Shown in pieces: positions 18,241-26,608 of a DNA stretch of 64,000 bases (the stretch's first letter is position 1; each line of letters opens with the position of its first letter). This DNA is from Alphaproteobacteria bacterium (GTDB taxonomy: Bacteria; Pseudomonadota; Alphaproteobacteria; Micropepsales; Micropepsaceae), in NCBI GenBank assembly GCA_028865545.1, contig JAGWJY010000002.1, forward strand, positions 62,001 through 126,000, written 5' to 3'. Both the position numbers and the translations under genes were made by a program. Below the pieces are notes generated by a model, which was given only the letters and a program-made list of their open reading frames with translations, was not told where the DNA came from and made no database searches.

Positions 18241-18996
18241 ATGCTGACACATGCGGATGGCCAAAATCTAACTTACAGGATCGTTCAGGATCTTGGCGTC
18301 TCCATCGTGTCGGGTAAGTACTCGGTCAAGAATCCGTTCCCGGTCGAAGCAGAGCTTTGCGAGCAGTACGGCGCGAGCCGCAGCGTGCTGCGCGAAGCGG
18401 TGAAAATGCTGACAGCAAAAGGTCTGTTGAGTGCACGCCCGCGGCAAGGCACATGGGTTCAGCCGGAGGAGAATTGGAACCTTCTTGATCCCGATGTGTT
18501 GCGTTGGCTCATGGAACGAAAATTTTCGTTTTCATTGCTGCGCGAATTCACGCAGGTGCGGCTGGCCGTCGAACCGAAAGCTGCCGCACTGGCCGCTGTC
18601 GTCGCGGGCCCAGCCGAGAAAGCCACAATTGAGGCAGCAATCGAGCGAATGGCCGCAGCGGAACGCGGCGACGACGACTCGTTGGCCTCGGATATCGCTT
18701 TTCACGTCGCCATTCTTTCTGCGAGCGGCAACAGATTTTATACGCAGCTGCGTAAGCTGACTGAAACAGCTCTTCGCTTCAGCATTCGGATGACAAACAG
18801 GTATAAGGGCGTCCACCGCGCCAGCGTGCGTGACCACAAGAAAATTTCAGATGCGATCCTGACCGGTGATGCCGCGGCCGCGGAAGCGGCAACGCACGAA
18901 CTCATTCAGGAGGCGCTAGACTTGATCAACAAGGCGGAAGAAACCACATTGCAGAATGCACGGCAACGTACACAGAAAGTGCGCGCGTCGCGATAA
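18241..18996 (+). CDS. GntR-family (FCD) transcriptional regulator, DgoR-like
   Basis: A 251-residue one-component regulator. Residues about 10-75 are a GntR winged helix (FPVEAELCEQYGASRSVLREAVKMLTAKGLLSARPRQGTWV). Residues about 95-230 are an all-helical FCD ligand domain with metal-binding residues in DIAFHVAIL, RDHKKI and ATHELI. The overall appearance resembles DgoR (galactonate) and related sugar-acid regulators, so a 2-keto-3-deoxy acid or aldonate is the likely effector. It is co-directional with and only 11 bases from the lactonase. The repeated TTATCATAT palindromes upstream of four galactose/galactan units are candidate binding sites; that link is an inference. Confidence 0.87.
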   Translation: MLTHADGQNLTYRIVQDLGVSIVSGKYSVKNPFPVEAELCEQYGASRSVLREAVKMLTAKGLLSARPRQGTWVQPEENWNLLDPDVLRWLMERKFSFSLLREFTQVRLAVEPKAAALAAVVAGPAEKATIEAAIERMAAAERGDDDSLASDIAFHVAILSASGNRFYTQLRKLTETALRFSIRMTNRYKGVHRASVRDHKKISDAILTGDAAAAEAATHELIQEALDLINKAEETTLQNARQRTQKVRASR

Positions 18997-19275
18997 GGGG
19001 GCGGCACGGCCGCGACGCATGGGCACTACGGGGTTTTCGTTAAATCGCGCTAGGTTATTTCGGTATGGGATAACAGCTTGGCTTGCCTTTCATCCATCTG
19101 AATGCCCTGAGGTCAAGGCGAATCAGTTTGTTGTTCCGTCGGCAAGTAATATATTTCCTACTAACGCTTGAGGATGTGTGGCAAGCGGTGACATAGGCGC
19201 ATTCAAGATTCCATCGCGTGATCCATGTACCGATCTGTTTTCTTGTCGACGGATTACGCTTAGGGGAGGAGCCGC

Positions 19276-20205
19276 GTGGGGCGGATACGCGTTGGGATCG
19301 TCGGCATCGGTAAGATCGCCAAAGATCAACACATCCCCGTGATACGCGCGAACGCCGCCTTTGAACTCGTGGCATGCGCGAGCCGCTTGGCTACAGTTGA
19401 CGGCGTTGCCAATTTTCCAAATGTCGACGCCATGCTCGGCGACGGTCCCGAACTGGACGCCGTCGTCATCTGCACACCGCCTCAGGCGCATTATGAGGCA
19501 GCACGTCTCGCATTGCGGCACGGCAAACATGTGTTCCTGGAAAAGCCACCTTGTGAAACGACAACCCAACTGGACGAGTTGTTGCTTCAGGCGCAGCGGG
19601 CGAACTGCACGCTGTTCCAGACCTGGCACGCACAACATGCCGCTGCGGTCGATACGACACAGGTTTGGCTTAGGCCCTGCGCTGTCCGCAACGGTCGCAT
19701 TATCTGGAAGGAAGACGTGCGGCAGTGGCACCCTGGGCAAGCTTGGATTTGGGAAGCCGGCGGCTTTGGCGTGTTCGATCCCGGCATCAACGCCATCTCG
19801 ATCCTTACGAAGATCATGCCGGAGCCAGTCTTCGTTAAAGCCGCTGACCTCTCTTTTCCCGCCAATTGCAGTGCGCCGATTGCCGCCGATGTTACATTCG
19901 TGACCGCGTCGGGTGCTAAAATTGATGCTGCCTTTGATTTTCGATACGCGGGCATACCGACTTGGGACATCGACATCGAAACCGATCACAGCGAGTTGCA
20001 TCTCACGGGGCAGGGAAACGCTCTCGCCGTCAACGGAAAGCAGATAGCGGCCGGCACGACGGAAACGGAATACACCTCTCTCTACCGCCGCTTTGCCGAG
20101 TTGATAGACCAGCATGCTTCCGACGTAGACAGGCGTCCGTTCCAGTTGGTGGCCGATATCTTCCTAGTCGGCAGGCGATCGACGGTAGAGCCGTTTGAAG
20201 AGTGA
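19276..20205 (+). CDS. Gfo/Idh-family D-galactose (or L-arabinose) 1-dehydrogenase
   Basis: A 309-residue NAD(P)-dependent oxidoreductase. The N-terminal Rossmann fold begins VGIVGIGKIAKDQHIPVIRA and continues VVICTPPQAHYEAA, then the family EKPP motif (GKHVFLEKPP). The pattern KIAKDQH-P, a GP-x-LDAV...CTPPQ stretch and the C-terminal half WEAGGFGVFDPGINAISIL strongly resemble Pseudomonas galactose dehydrogenase, which oxidises D-galactose to the lactone. GTG 19276 is the start, with GGGGAGGA at ideal distance. The adjacent lactonase and dehydratase fit an oxidative (De Ley-Doudoroff-like) route. L-arabinose is an alternative, as such enzymes often accept both. Confidence 0.82.
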   Translation: MGRIRVGIVGIGKIAKDQHIPVIRANAAFELVACASRLATVDGVANFPNVDAMLGDGPELDAVVICTPPQAHYEAARLALRHGKHVFLEKPPCETTTQLDELLLQAQRANCTLFQTWHAQHAAAVDTTQVWLRPCAVRNGRIIWKEDVRQWHPGQAWIWEAGGFGVFDPGINAISILTKIMPEPVFVKAADLSFPANCSAPIAADVTFVTASGAKIDAAFDFRYAGIPTWDIDIETDHSELHLTGQGNALAVNGKQIAAGTTETEYTSLYRRFAELIDQHASDVDRRPFQLVADIFLVGRRSTVEPFEE

Positions 20206-20351
20206 TCAAAGTCATCATGAATGACGTCGTTCAACGGGAGACAACACCAAGGTCAGATACTTTTGACGACGGCCGGTGAAACTGCCGCCGGAAAAATGCA
20301 CAGTCCCGTCGGCGTTGAACCGTAAGGGATTGCAGGGGGAATTGGAAACGC

Positions 20352-21950
20352 ATGCATCTTGCACCGCTCGACATCATTGTCGTCATTCTCTACGCCGTGT
20401 TCATTTTGGTGCTGGCGCAGCTCGTATCGCGCGAGAAGGCCGGGCACACCAAGGATAGCCAGGATTATTTCCTCGCTAGCCGCGCATTACCCTGGTGGGC
20501 GATTGGTACCTCGCTCATCGCCGCAAACATTTCCGCTGAACAGATCATCGGCATGTCCGGCTCCGGTTACGCAATCGGACTCGGCATAGCATCCTATGAA
20601 TGGATGTCGGCGCTGACATTGTTGATCGTGGGGAAGTACTTCCTGCCGATATTCCTGAAAAACAGAATCTACACTATGCCGGAATTCCTGAAGCGCCGGT
20701 ATGGAAAGAATATCCAGCTGGTCATGGCGATATTTTGGCTGGTCCTCTACGTCTTCGTGAATCTGACATCGATCCTGTGGCTGGGCGCCACGGCAGTCCA
20801 CACAGTCACAGGCCTGACGCTGGAGACAAGTCTGATCGTACTCGGCCTGTTTGCAGGCAACTATGCGCTGTACGGCGGTCTGAAAGCCGTCGCTCTTACC
20901 GATGTCGTGCAAGTATTGATGCTGGTGCTGGGCGGCCTTGTGATCGTTTACATAGCGCTGGAGAATATTTCAGGTGGCACAGGCTTGACAGGCGTAATCG
21001 CCGGTTTTCATGCCCTTGTTGTGCGCGAGCCTAGTCACTTCCACATGATCCTGAAGCCGGACAATCCTTTCTACAAGGATCTTCCCGGAATTTCCGTGAT
21101 CGTCGGCGGCATGTGGATCATGAATATCTCCTATTGGGGTTTCAACCAGTACATCATCCAGCGCGCGCTGGCTGCGAAAAGCGTCCGTGAAGCGCAGAAG
21201 GGTGTTGTCCTTGCGGCGTTTCTGAAGCTGCTGATTCCGGTTTTGGTCGTAGTCCCGGGGATCGCCGCTGTTGTCCTTTCACCTCACCTGTCACGGCCGG
21301 ACGAAGCGTACCCGCAACTCATGACTCTGTTGCCAAGCGGGTTATTGGGGCTTGTCTTCGTAGCCCTGATCGCCGCGATCATCGCCTCGATGGGCTCAAA
21401 GATAAATTCGATCGCGACGATCTTCACGATCGATGTGTTCAAGGCCGTCAACAAAAATGCCAGCGAGCGGACTTTGGTGATCATCGGCCGGCTGACGGGC
21501 ATCACGGCGTTGGGGATCGCGATGATCACCGCCAGACCATTGCTCGGCAGTTTCGATCAGGCCTTCCAATACATCCAGGACTTCACGGGCTTCTTTACGC
21601 CGGGAATCGTGGTCATCTTCCTGCTCGGCATGTTCTGGAAACGTGCAACCGAGGCCAGCGCACTGACAGCAGCCATCGGCTCAGTCGGACTCTCATATGT
21701 TTTTTACAACAAATGGCCGTATATTTCTGCATTCGGCGCCTTGGGACGCATACCCTTCATGAATCGCGTGGGATACGTGTTCCTGATCTGCCTCGTGTTG
21801 GCGATCGGCGTATCCCTGCTAGAAAAACCAAAAACCGAAACGTCGACAATCGATGTCAGCAACATCGACTACTCGACAAGCAAAACCTTCAATGTCGCAA
21901 GCCTTTTGATTATTTCAATTCTCATCGCGCTCTACGCGACCTGGTGGTAA
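20352..21950 (+). CDS. SGLT-type sodium/sugar symporter (copy 2)
   Basis: A 532-residue paralogue of the symporter at 15633. Long blocks are identical (for example SQDYFLASRALPWWAIG, NISAEQIIGMSGSGY and VLYVFVNLTSILWLG), while the loop after the sixth helix and the C-terminal third differ; copy 2 lacks roughly ten residues near residue 455 (YFAGWLSLHVFAGNAA in copy 1). It lies 146 bases after the galactose dehydrogenase and ends in the same LYATWW. The two copies may handle different sugars, such as galactose and arabinose, or have different affinity. The AGGGGG before the start is a good ribosome site. Confidence 0.9.
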   Translation: MHLAPLDIIVVILYAVFILVLAQLVSREKAGHTKDSQDYFLASRALPWWAIGTSLIAANISAEQIIGMSGSGYAIGLGIASYEWMSALTLLIVGKYFLPIFLKNRIYTMPEFLKRRYGKNIQLVMAIFWLVLYVFVNLTSILWLGATAVHTVTGLTLETSLIVLGLFAGNYALYGGLKAVALTDVVQVLMLVLGGLVIVYIALENISGGTGLTGVIAGFHALVVREPSHFHMILKPDNPFYKDLPGISVIVGGMWIMNISYWGFNQYIIQRALAAKSVREAQKGVVLAAFLKLLIPVLVVVPGIAAVVLSPHLSRPDEAYPQLMTLLPSGLLGLVFVALIAAIIASMGSKINSIATIFTIDVFKAVNKNASERTLVIIGRLTGITALGIAMITARPLLGSFDQAFQYIQDFTGFFTPGIVVIFLLGMFWKRATEASALTAAIGSVGLSYVFYNKWPYISAFGALGRIPFMNRVGYVFLICLVLAIGVSLLEKPKTETSTIDVSNIDYSTSKTFNVASLLIISILIALYATWW

Positions 21951-21997
21951 ACGACCGGCTATTCCGCAAAGCAGTCGCTGGCCGCGCCTTGGATCGG

Positions 21998-22957
21998 CTA
22001 AGAAAATGACTGGCGATCCCAACGGTGCGCGCGCAGCTCGGCAAGAAGATCGCGGGACAGCGGTCCCTTGTCGGAAACGGCCAAATTGGCGCGCACGTGT
22101 TCAGATAAACGCATGCCGGCGATTAATGTGCTGACAATAGATTCACTTAGGATGAAACGCAGCGCCATTTCCGGCAGGCTCATACCATCGGGCAACACTT
22201 TTTTCAGCGCTTCGACGCGCGTCATCGTTTCCGCGAGATTTTTTGAATTGAAGTAGCGGGCCCGCCAGTCGCCCTCGGGAAACCGAGTGTCCAGCGTCAT
22301 CTTACCGCCGAGACTGCCTTCGTCCAGCGGCACGCGCGCAATGACGCCGATATTATGCCGGCGACATATGGGAAACAGCTGGTCTTCAGGTGCCTGATCG
22401 AAGATATTGTAGATGACCTGCACGCTGCCGATGAGGCCGGTTTCGATCGCGGCAATTCCGTTCTCGGGCTGCCAGCGGTTGAGACTCAAACCGAACGCCT
22501 TAATCACGCCCCCCTCCCGCAATTCCGCCACCGTATCTTGCCATTCGGCTTCCTTGGACCAGGCATCTTCCCAAACATGGAATTGGAGCAGATCGATAGG
22601 ACGACCGAAGGCGCGCCGGATCGTCTCGGCATATTTCATGACATGGGCCCGGGGAAATACCGAGCTTAAAGGGTTCTTCGGCGAGCTCGGCCATTTCCCG
22701 TCGGCCGGCGGAATCTTCGAAGCGAGTACCAACGGAGACTGCGGGTAGTCGCGAGCGACCTCTCCGATCAACCTATCGCTGCGGCCGTTACCGTAAACGA
22801 AAGCGCTATCGAAGAATGTGCAGCCTTCATCGATCGACATGCGCAGTGCGGACCGGCTGACGTCGTCATCAGCATCTGACCAGCTTCCCATACCCCACAG
22901 GCCGTGACCGACTTCGCTCACCTCGAATCCGGTCTTTCCGAGCTTTCGTTTCTTCAT
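21998..22957 (-). CDS. Aldo/keto reductase (copy 1)
   Basis: A 319-residue AKR-fold oxidoreductase. Catalytic tetrad elements are FDSAFVYGNGRSD (Asp and Tyr), LVLASKIPP (Lys) and LLQFHVWED (His). The C-terminal NADP-binding part ends ALRFILSESIVSTLIAGMRL. The protein has no signal peptide. I start at ATG 22957 rather than at the longer in-frame 23032, because the family N-terminus MKKRKLGKTGFEVSEVGHGLWGMG begins there and GAAGG lies just upstream. It is transcribed away from galT, with a paralogue at 26609 on the other side of galTKE. The substrate is unknown; an aldose, ketose or uronate derivative is plausible. Confidence 0.85.
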   Translation of the reverse strand: MKKRKLGKTGFEVSEVGHGLWGMGSWSDADDDVSRSALRMSIDEGCTFFDSAFVYGNGRSDRLIGEVARDYPQSPLVLASKIPPADGKWPSSPKNPLSSVFPRAHVMKYAETIRRAFGRPIDLLQFHVWEDAWSKEAEWQDTVAELREGGVIKAFGLSLNRWQPENGIAAIETGLIGSVQVIYNIFDQAPEDQLFPICRRHNIGVIARVPLDEGSLGGKMTLDTRFPEGDWRARYFNSKNLAETMTRVEALKKVLPDGMSLPEMALRFILSESIVSTLIAGMRLSEHVRANLAVSDKGPLSRDLLAELRAHRWDRQSFS

Positions 22958-23088
22958 GAACGCCTTCACCTGCTTGGAGCACACGTCTGCAGCGCATGTA
23001 GGCGCCTCGCCTTTCCGCGGGCGGCGGCTCATTTACCGTGGCTGGCCGCTCGGCAATACACGCCTTTATCGTAGTTAAGTACCCGGAC

Positions 23089-23118
23089 TTGACAAGAAAA
23101 AACAGATTAATATGATAA
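23089..23118 (+). promoter_or_regulatory. galTKE promoter with overlapping palindrome (site D)
   Basis: TTGACA (23089-23094), a 16-base spacer and TATGAT (23111-23116) form the best consensus promoter in the window. The -10 sits inside TTAATATGATAA (23107-23118), read on the other strand as TTATCATATTAA, which matches the core of sites A to C. It precedes the AGGAG-led small reading frame at 23180 and the gal operon, so a regulator at this site would control the Leloir genes. Confidence 0.6.
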
Positions 23119-23179
23119 TTTGCACTTCACGGGATGGCACGGAGACGCCAGCTCAACGCCAGGAGTAAGGAATAAGTTC

Positions 23180-23263
23180 ATGGCATTGGCACCATTCGCG
23201 CGAATATGGGCGCTCGGCGGCCGTACAGAGCAACAACGACTGAACAGCAGCGAACGCCTATGA
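23180..23263 (+). CDS. Possible 27-residue leader peptide upstream of galT
   Basis: ATG 23180 follows AGGAGTAAGGAA, the only clear ribosome-binding site between the gal promoter and galT. The frame encodes 27 residues (starting MALAPFARIWALGG) and stops at TGA 23261-23263. That stop overlaps the ATG of a second small frame (ATGA at 23260). The peptide matches no family I recognise. Translation would feed ribosomes into the next frame and then galT; this could be a regulatory leader, or an accident of the 5' untranslated region. Confidence 0.35.
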   Translation: MALAPFARIWALGGRTEQQRLNSSERL

Positions 23264-23388
23264 TTGCTTCCATGATGCTCCGATCAGACACATTGTTGCG
23301 ACGTCTACGATCATTCAACCTTGCTAAAGAAAATCGTGTGTTGCCGCATCAGAAAAGTAGCCACCCCCATTGGGCCGTTTTCGTATGA
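23260..23388 (+). CDS. Possible 42-residue coupled leader frame upstream of galT
   Basis: Starts at ATG 23260, within the stop of the 27-residue frame, and ends at TGA 23386-23388, inside the ATGATG that begins galT. It encodes 42 mostly basic and polar residues with no recognised domain. Neither it nor galT has its own good ribosome-binding site, so the chain of three overlapping start/stop signals suggests translational coupling. A reading extended upstream to 23206 also exists but has no ribosome site. Confidence 0.3.
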   Translation: MIASMMLRSDTLLRRLRSFNLAKENRVLPHQKSSHPHWAVFV

Positions 23389-24458
23389 TGAACGGTACGC
23401 TTAAGTCTGATCTGAAGCCGTCTACATTCGCGATGCCGGACGGACGGCTGTTGCATCTCTATGGGGACTATTCCGGCACGCCGAATTGGCCTGCCACGGA
23501 TGAGATGCACGAGAGAGGCTTCTCACATCGCCGCTGGCATCCTGTGCGGCGCGAATGGGTCGTCTATTCCGCGCACCGGCAGACCAGGACCTACAAGCCG
23601 GCGACCGATGCCTGCCCACTCTGTCCGGAAGCCCCGGGCGGCGAGATACCGGTAAGGGATTTTTCGATCGCGGTATTCGACAATCGCTTTTCGTCGTTCC
23701 AGAAGGATTGCCCCAAACCTGCACCCATCACTGATGTGGATGTGCCGATCGACAGTGCCGCGGGAAATTGCGAGGTCGTCGTCTACTCTTCCGATCATAA
23801 GGCATCGATGGGAACCCTCTCTCAGGATCGGCGCGAACTTCTTGTCAGGGTTTGGGGCGACCGCGTGCGGGCGCTTCTGCAGATGCCGGCCGTGCAGGCT
23901 GTCATGCCGTTCGAAAACCGCGGCGAGGAGGCCGGCGTCACGCTGCACCATCCGCACGGACAGATTTACGCATTTTCGTACATGCCACCGATCCTCGAAA
24001 CGATGGCGCAAGGTTACCGTGAAGGCTACGATCCGACGAAATTGACCTCCTCGACGGTGCATGAAGTTGCTCAAACCGGTTCCATGGCGGCGTTCGTTCC
24101 GCCTTTTGCGCGGTTCCCCTATGAGACCTGGATCAGCCCCAAGAGCTTCCGTTCGTCACCCGCCGACCTGACACCCGGCGAAGTCAGCGATTGCGCTCGC
24201 CTCCTGGCGATTGTCGCAAAAAAATACGACATCTTCTTTGGCCGCCCATGTCCCTATATGATGATCGTCTATGCCGCACCGCGCGGCATGGAAGGATTTT
24301 TTCCGTTCAACATTCAATTTTATCCGCTTTTGCGTACACCGCATAAATTGAAATATTTGGCCGGCTGCGAACTTGGCGCCGGTTCGTTCCTGGTGGACGT
24401 CTTGCCGGAAACGGCGGCTCGATCCCTACGACGGATCTTCGTGGAGAACATCTCATGA
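23385..24458 (+). CDS. galT: Galactose-1-phosphate uridylyltransferase
   Basis: A 357-residue GalT (HIT superfamily) that exchanges UMP between UDP-glucose and galactose-1-phosphate in the Leloir pathway. The active-site motif HPHGQIYAF (with the preceding LHHPHG) carries the uridylylated histidine; CPLCP near residue 70 and RWHPVRREWVVYSAHRQ near residue 50 are family hallmarks for zinc and substrate binding. Start choice: ATG 23385 or the adjacent 23388; a longer reading from TTG 23370 lacks support. No Shine-Dalgarno is seen, and the start overlaps the stop of a small upstream frame. Its stop overlaps galK (ATGA). Confidence 0.95.
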   Translation: MMNGTLKSDLKPSTFAMPDGRLLHLYGDYSGTPNWPATDEMHERGFSHRRWHPVRREWVVYSAHRQTRTYKPATDACPLCPEAPGGEIPVRDFSIAVFDNRFSSFQKDCPKPAPITDVDVPIDSAAGNCEVVVYSSDHKASMGTLSQDRRELLVRVWGDRVRALLQMPAVQAVMPFENRGEEAGVTLHHPHGQIYAFSYMPPILETMAQGYREGYDPTKLTSSTVHEVAQTGSMAAFVPPFARFPYETWISPKSFRSSPADLTPGEVSDCARLLAIVAKKYDIFFGRPCPYMMIVYAAPRGMEGFFPFNIQFYPLLRTPHKLKYLAGCELGAGSFLVDVLPETAARSLRRIFVENIS

Positions 24459-25537
24459 GCCAGTTCACCGCCAAGGCGCCCGCTCGCGCCAATATCATCG
24501 GTGAACACACCGATTACGCGACCAACCAGGGACATGTCCTCCCGACGCCATTGCCGTTTCACACGACGGTTTCCGTTAGAGAGATGGCGGGGACCGCCGG
24601 ACGGCTGACAATCTTGAGCGAGAATTACGGCAATCAACCGCATGAACGCGACATATCGGACGAACCGCGGCATCACTGGACGGATTACCTCGTCGGCTGC
24701 GCGCGCGTCATGTCACGGAACGCGAAGCTGCCGGCCCTGGAACTCAAGATCAAAAGCGACGTACCAATAGGCAGCGGAATTTCGAGTTCCGCAGCCTTGT
24801 GTGTCGCAACTGTGCGCGCCCTGAACGGACTGACGGCTGCGCACCTAGACGACGAGCGAATTGCACTCATGGCGCACGAAGCCGAACACGACTATGTCGG
24901 CGTGCCTTGCGGCAAGATGGATCAGTTCGTCGCTTCACTCGGCCGCCCGGGGCAAGCCTTGCTCCTGAACACGAAGACCATGACCTATCGACATTACCCG
25001 TTGTCGATGAACACAGCCGTCATGCTGGTGAATTGCGGCAAGAAGCATGATCTCGCCAACGGCAGCGGCTACAAGCAGCGTGTGGCGGAATGCACCGAGG
25101 CGCGCAGACTTCTGGGTGTAACGACGCTCTGCGAATTGGGGCACAAAGATCTCGGCCGGCTTTCGACGTTGCCGGATCTTATCCGTCGCCGGGCGCGACA
25201 CGTCATCACCGAAAATCTTCGCGTGTTAGAGTTCGTTACGGCACTGGAAGAAGGTGATATGGAGCGGCAGGCCGATCTTATCGCTGCCAGTCACGCCTCC
25301 CAACGCGATGATTTCGAGGTTTCAATCCCTGAGATCGATGCTCTGGTCGAATCGTCGAAGCGCTATGGTATCCGCGCGGCGCGCCTCGTCGGTGGCGGTT
25401 TTGGCGGCTCCATTATTGCTCTTGTCCCGCGCGATCAGGCCGTGGCATGGTGGTCCTTCATCGCGAAAGAAAATCCGGACAGCCAGTTGATTTCGACTTA
25501 CGCCTTGAAGAACAGCGAAAACGAGTATGCAGCTTGA
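24455..25537 (+). CDS. galK: Galactokinase
   Basis: A 360-residue GHMP-family kinase that phosphorylates alpha-D-galactose at O1. The galactokinase signature is clear near the N-terminus (ARANIIGEHTDYATNQGHVLP), the ATP-binding GHMP motif is VPIGSGISSSAALCVA, and the third motif is RLVGGGFGGSIIALV. The segment GVPCGKMDQFVASLG contains the catalytic aspartate. It overlaps galT by 4 bases and galE by 11, so the three are one translational unit. Length is slightly below the E. coli enzyme (about 380). Confidence 0.95.
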   Translation: MSQFTAKAPARANIIGEHTDYATNQGHVLPTPLPFHTTVSVREMAGTAGRLTILSENYGNQPHERDISDEPRHHWTDYLVGCARVMSRNAKLPALELKIKSDVPIGSGISSSAALCVATVRALNGLTAAHLDDERIALMAHEAEHDYVGVPCGKMDQFVASLGRPGQALLLNTKTMTYRHYPLSMNTAVMLVNCGKKHDLANGSGYKQRVAECTEARRLLGVTTLCELGHKDLGRLSTLPDLIRRRARHVITENLRVLEFVTALEEGDMERQADLIAASHASQRDDFEVSIPEIDALVESSKRYGIRAARLVGGGFGGSIIALVPRDQAVAWWSFIAKENPDSQLISTYALKNSENEYAA

Positions 25538-26582
25538 CCCTAGCGTCGTTCTGGTTTCCGGCGGCGCCGGCTATATCGGTAGCCATGCTGTACACGTTCT
25601 GAAGACCGCCGGGTTTACGCCGGTTGTGATCGACAGCCTCGTCAACGGCAATCTCTGGGCAACGCGTGGCGCCAGTGCCTTCCGGAAGGGTGACATCGGC
25701 GACGCCGGATTCGTCCGCACAGTTTGCGACGAATTCAGACCTGTGGCGGCGTTGCACTTCGCAGCCTTCATCGAAGTCGGCGAGTCCGTAAAGGCGCCAG
25801 AAAAATACTTCATGAACAATCGCGAGAAGGCCAGGGTGTTCTTCGACACGCTTGCGGGGAAGGGTGTCCGGAATGTTGTCTTTTCCAGCACCGCTGCCGT
25901 TTATGGCGAGGTTACGGAGTCGGCCCCCATTCGCGAGGACCGGCCAACGCGACCGGTCAATCCCTACGGCCAATCGAAGCTGGATGCAGAAACCCATCTC
26001 CGTTCGATCACCGGCGTGAACTCCGTCGCCTTGCGTTATTTCAACGTAGCCGGCGCCGAACCGGATGCTGGCCTAGGAGAAGCGCATTTCCCGGAAACCC
26101 ACCTCATTCCTCGCATCGTCTTGCCGTTGATCGATGCACCGGAAGCTGTCCAGTCCGCGCTTGGCTTGGCTACAGGCTTCAAGATATTTGGAACAGATTA
26201 CCCGACGCGCGACGGCACGGCGGTACGCGACTATATTCATGTCATGGACCTGGCGGACGCCCATGTCCGTGCGCTGCGTTATCTACTGGAAGGCGGCAAG
26301 ACGGACGTCTTTAATCTGGGAAGTGGCGCAGGCTATTCCGTGAAGGAAATAGTCGAGGCGGCGCGCACGACGCTGAAGCGTAGCGACTTCAAGCCTGGCG
26401 TTGAGCTACGCCGGGAAGGCGATCCCGCAACTCTGATCGCCGACAGTACAAAGGCGAGAGACATCCTGAGTTGGAGACCGGAGCGCGGCGTCGAGCACAT
26501 GATCGATTCTGCCGCAGCTTGGCATCGCTCGCCGACCTACACCGACACGATCCTCAAGAAAGCCACAATAGCTTCGTCGTGA
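25527..26582 (+). CDS. galE: UDP-glucose 4-epimerase
   Basis: A 351-residue extended short-chain dehydrogenase that interconverts UDP-galactose and UDP-glucose. It has the Rossmann motif VSGGAGYIGSHAV at the N-terminus, the catalytic Ser in VFSSTAAVYG and the YGQSK form of YxxxK. SVALRYFNVAGAEPD and TRDGTAVRDYIHVMDLADAH are diagnostic GalE segments. It overlaps the end of galK by 11 bases and completes the Leloir operon galT-galK-galE. No galM mutarotase is seen in the window. The gene converges on the aldo/keto reductase with a 26-base gap that can fold into a bulged hairpin (26586-26610). Confidence 0.95.
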   Translation: MQLDPSVVLVSGGAGYIGSHAVHVLKTAGFTPVVIDSLVNGNLWATRGASAFRKGDIGDAGFVRTVCDEFRPVAALHFAAFIEVGESVKAPEKYFMNNREKARVFFDTLAGKGVRNVVFSSTAAVYGEVTESAPIREDRPTRPVNPYGQSKLDAETHLRSITGVNSVALRYFNVAGAEPDAGLGEAHFPETHLIPRIVLPLIDAPEAVQSALGLATGFKIFGTDYPTRDGTAVRDYIHVMDLADAHVRALRYLLEGGKTDVFNLGSGAGYSVKEIVEAARTTLKRSDFKPGVELRREGDPATLIADSTKARDILSWRPERGVEHMIDSAAAWHRSPTYTDTILKKATIASS

Positions 26583-26608
26583 ACGGACGCGCCAGTTTGT
26601 CCCTGGCG

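Noticed and set aside
23206-23388. A 60-codon version of the second leader frame before galT
   Set aside because: Its start has no ribosome site; the version starting at 23260, coupled to the preceding stop, is more credible.
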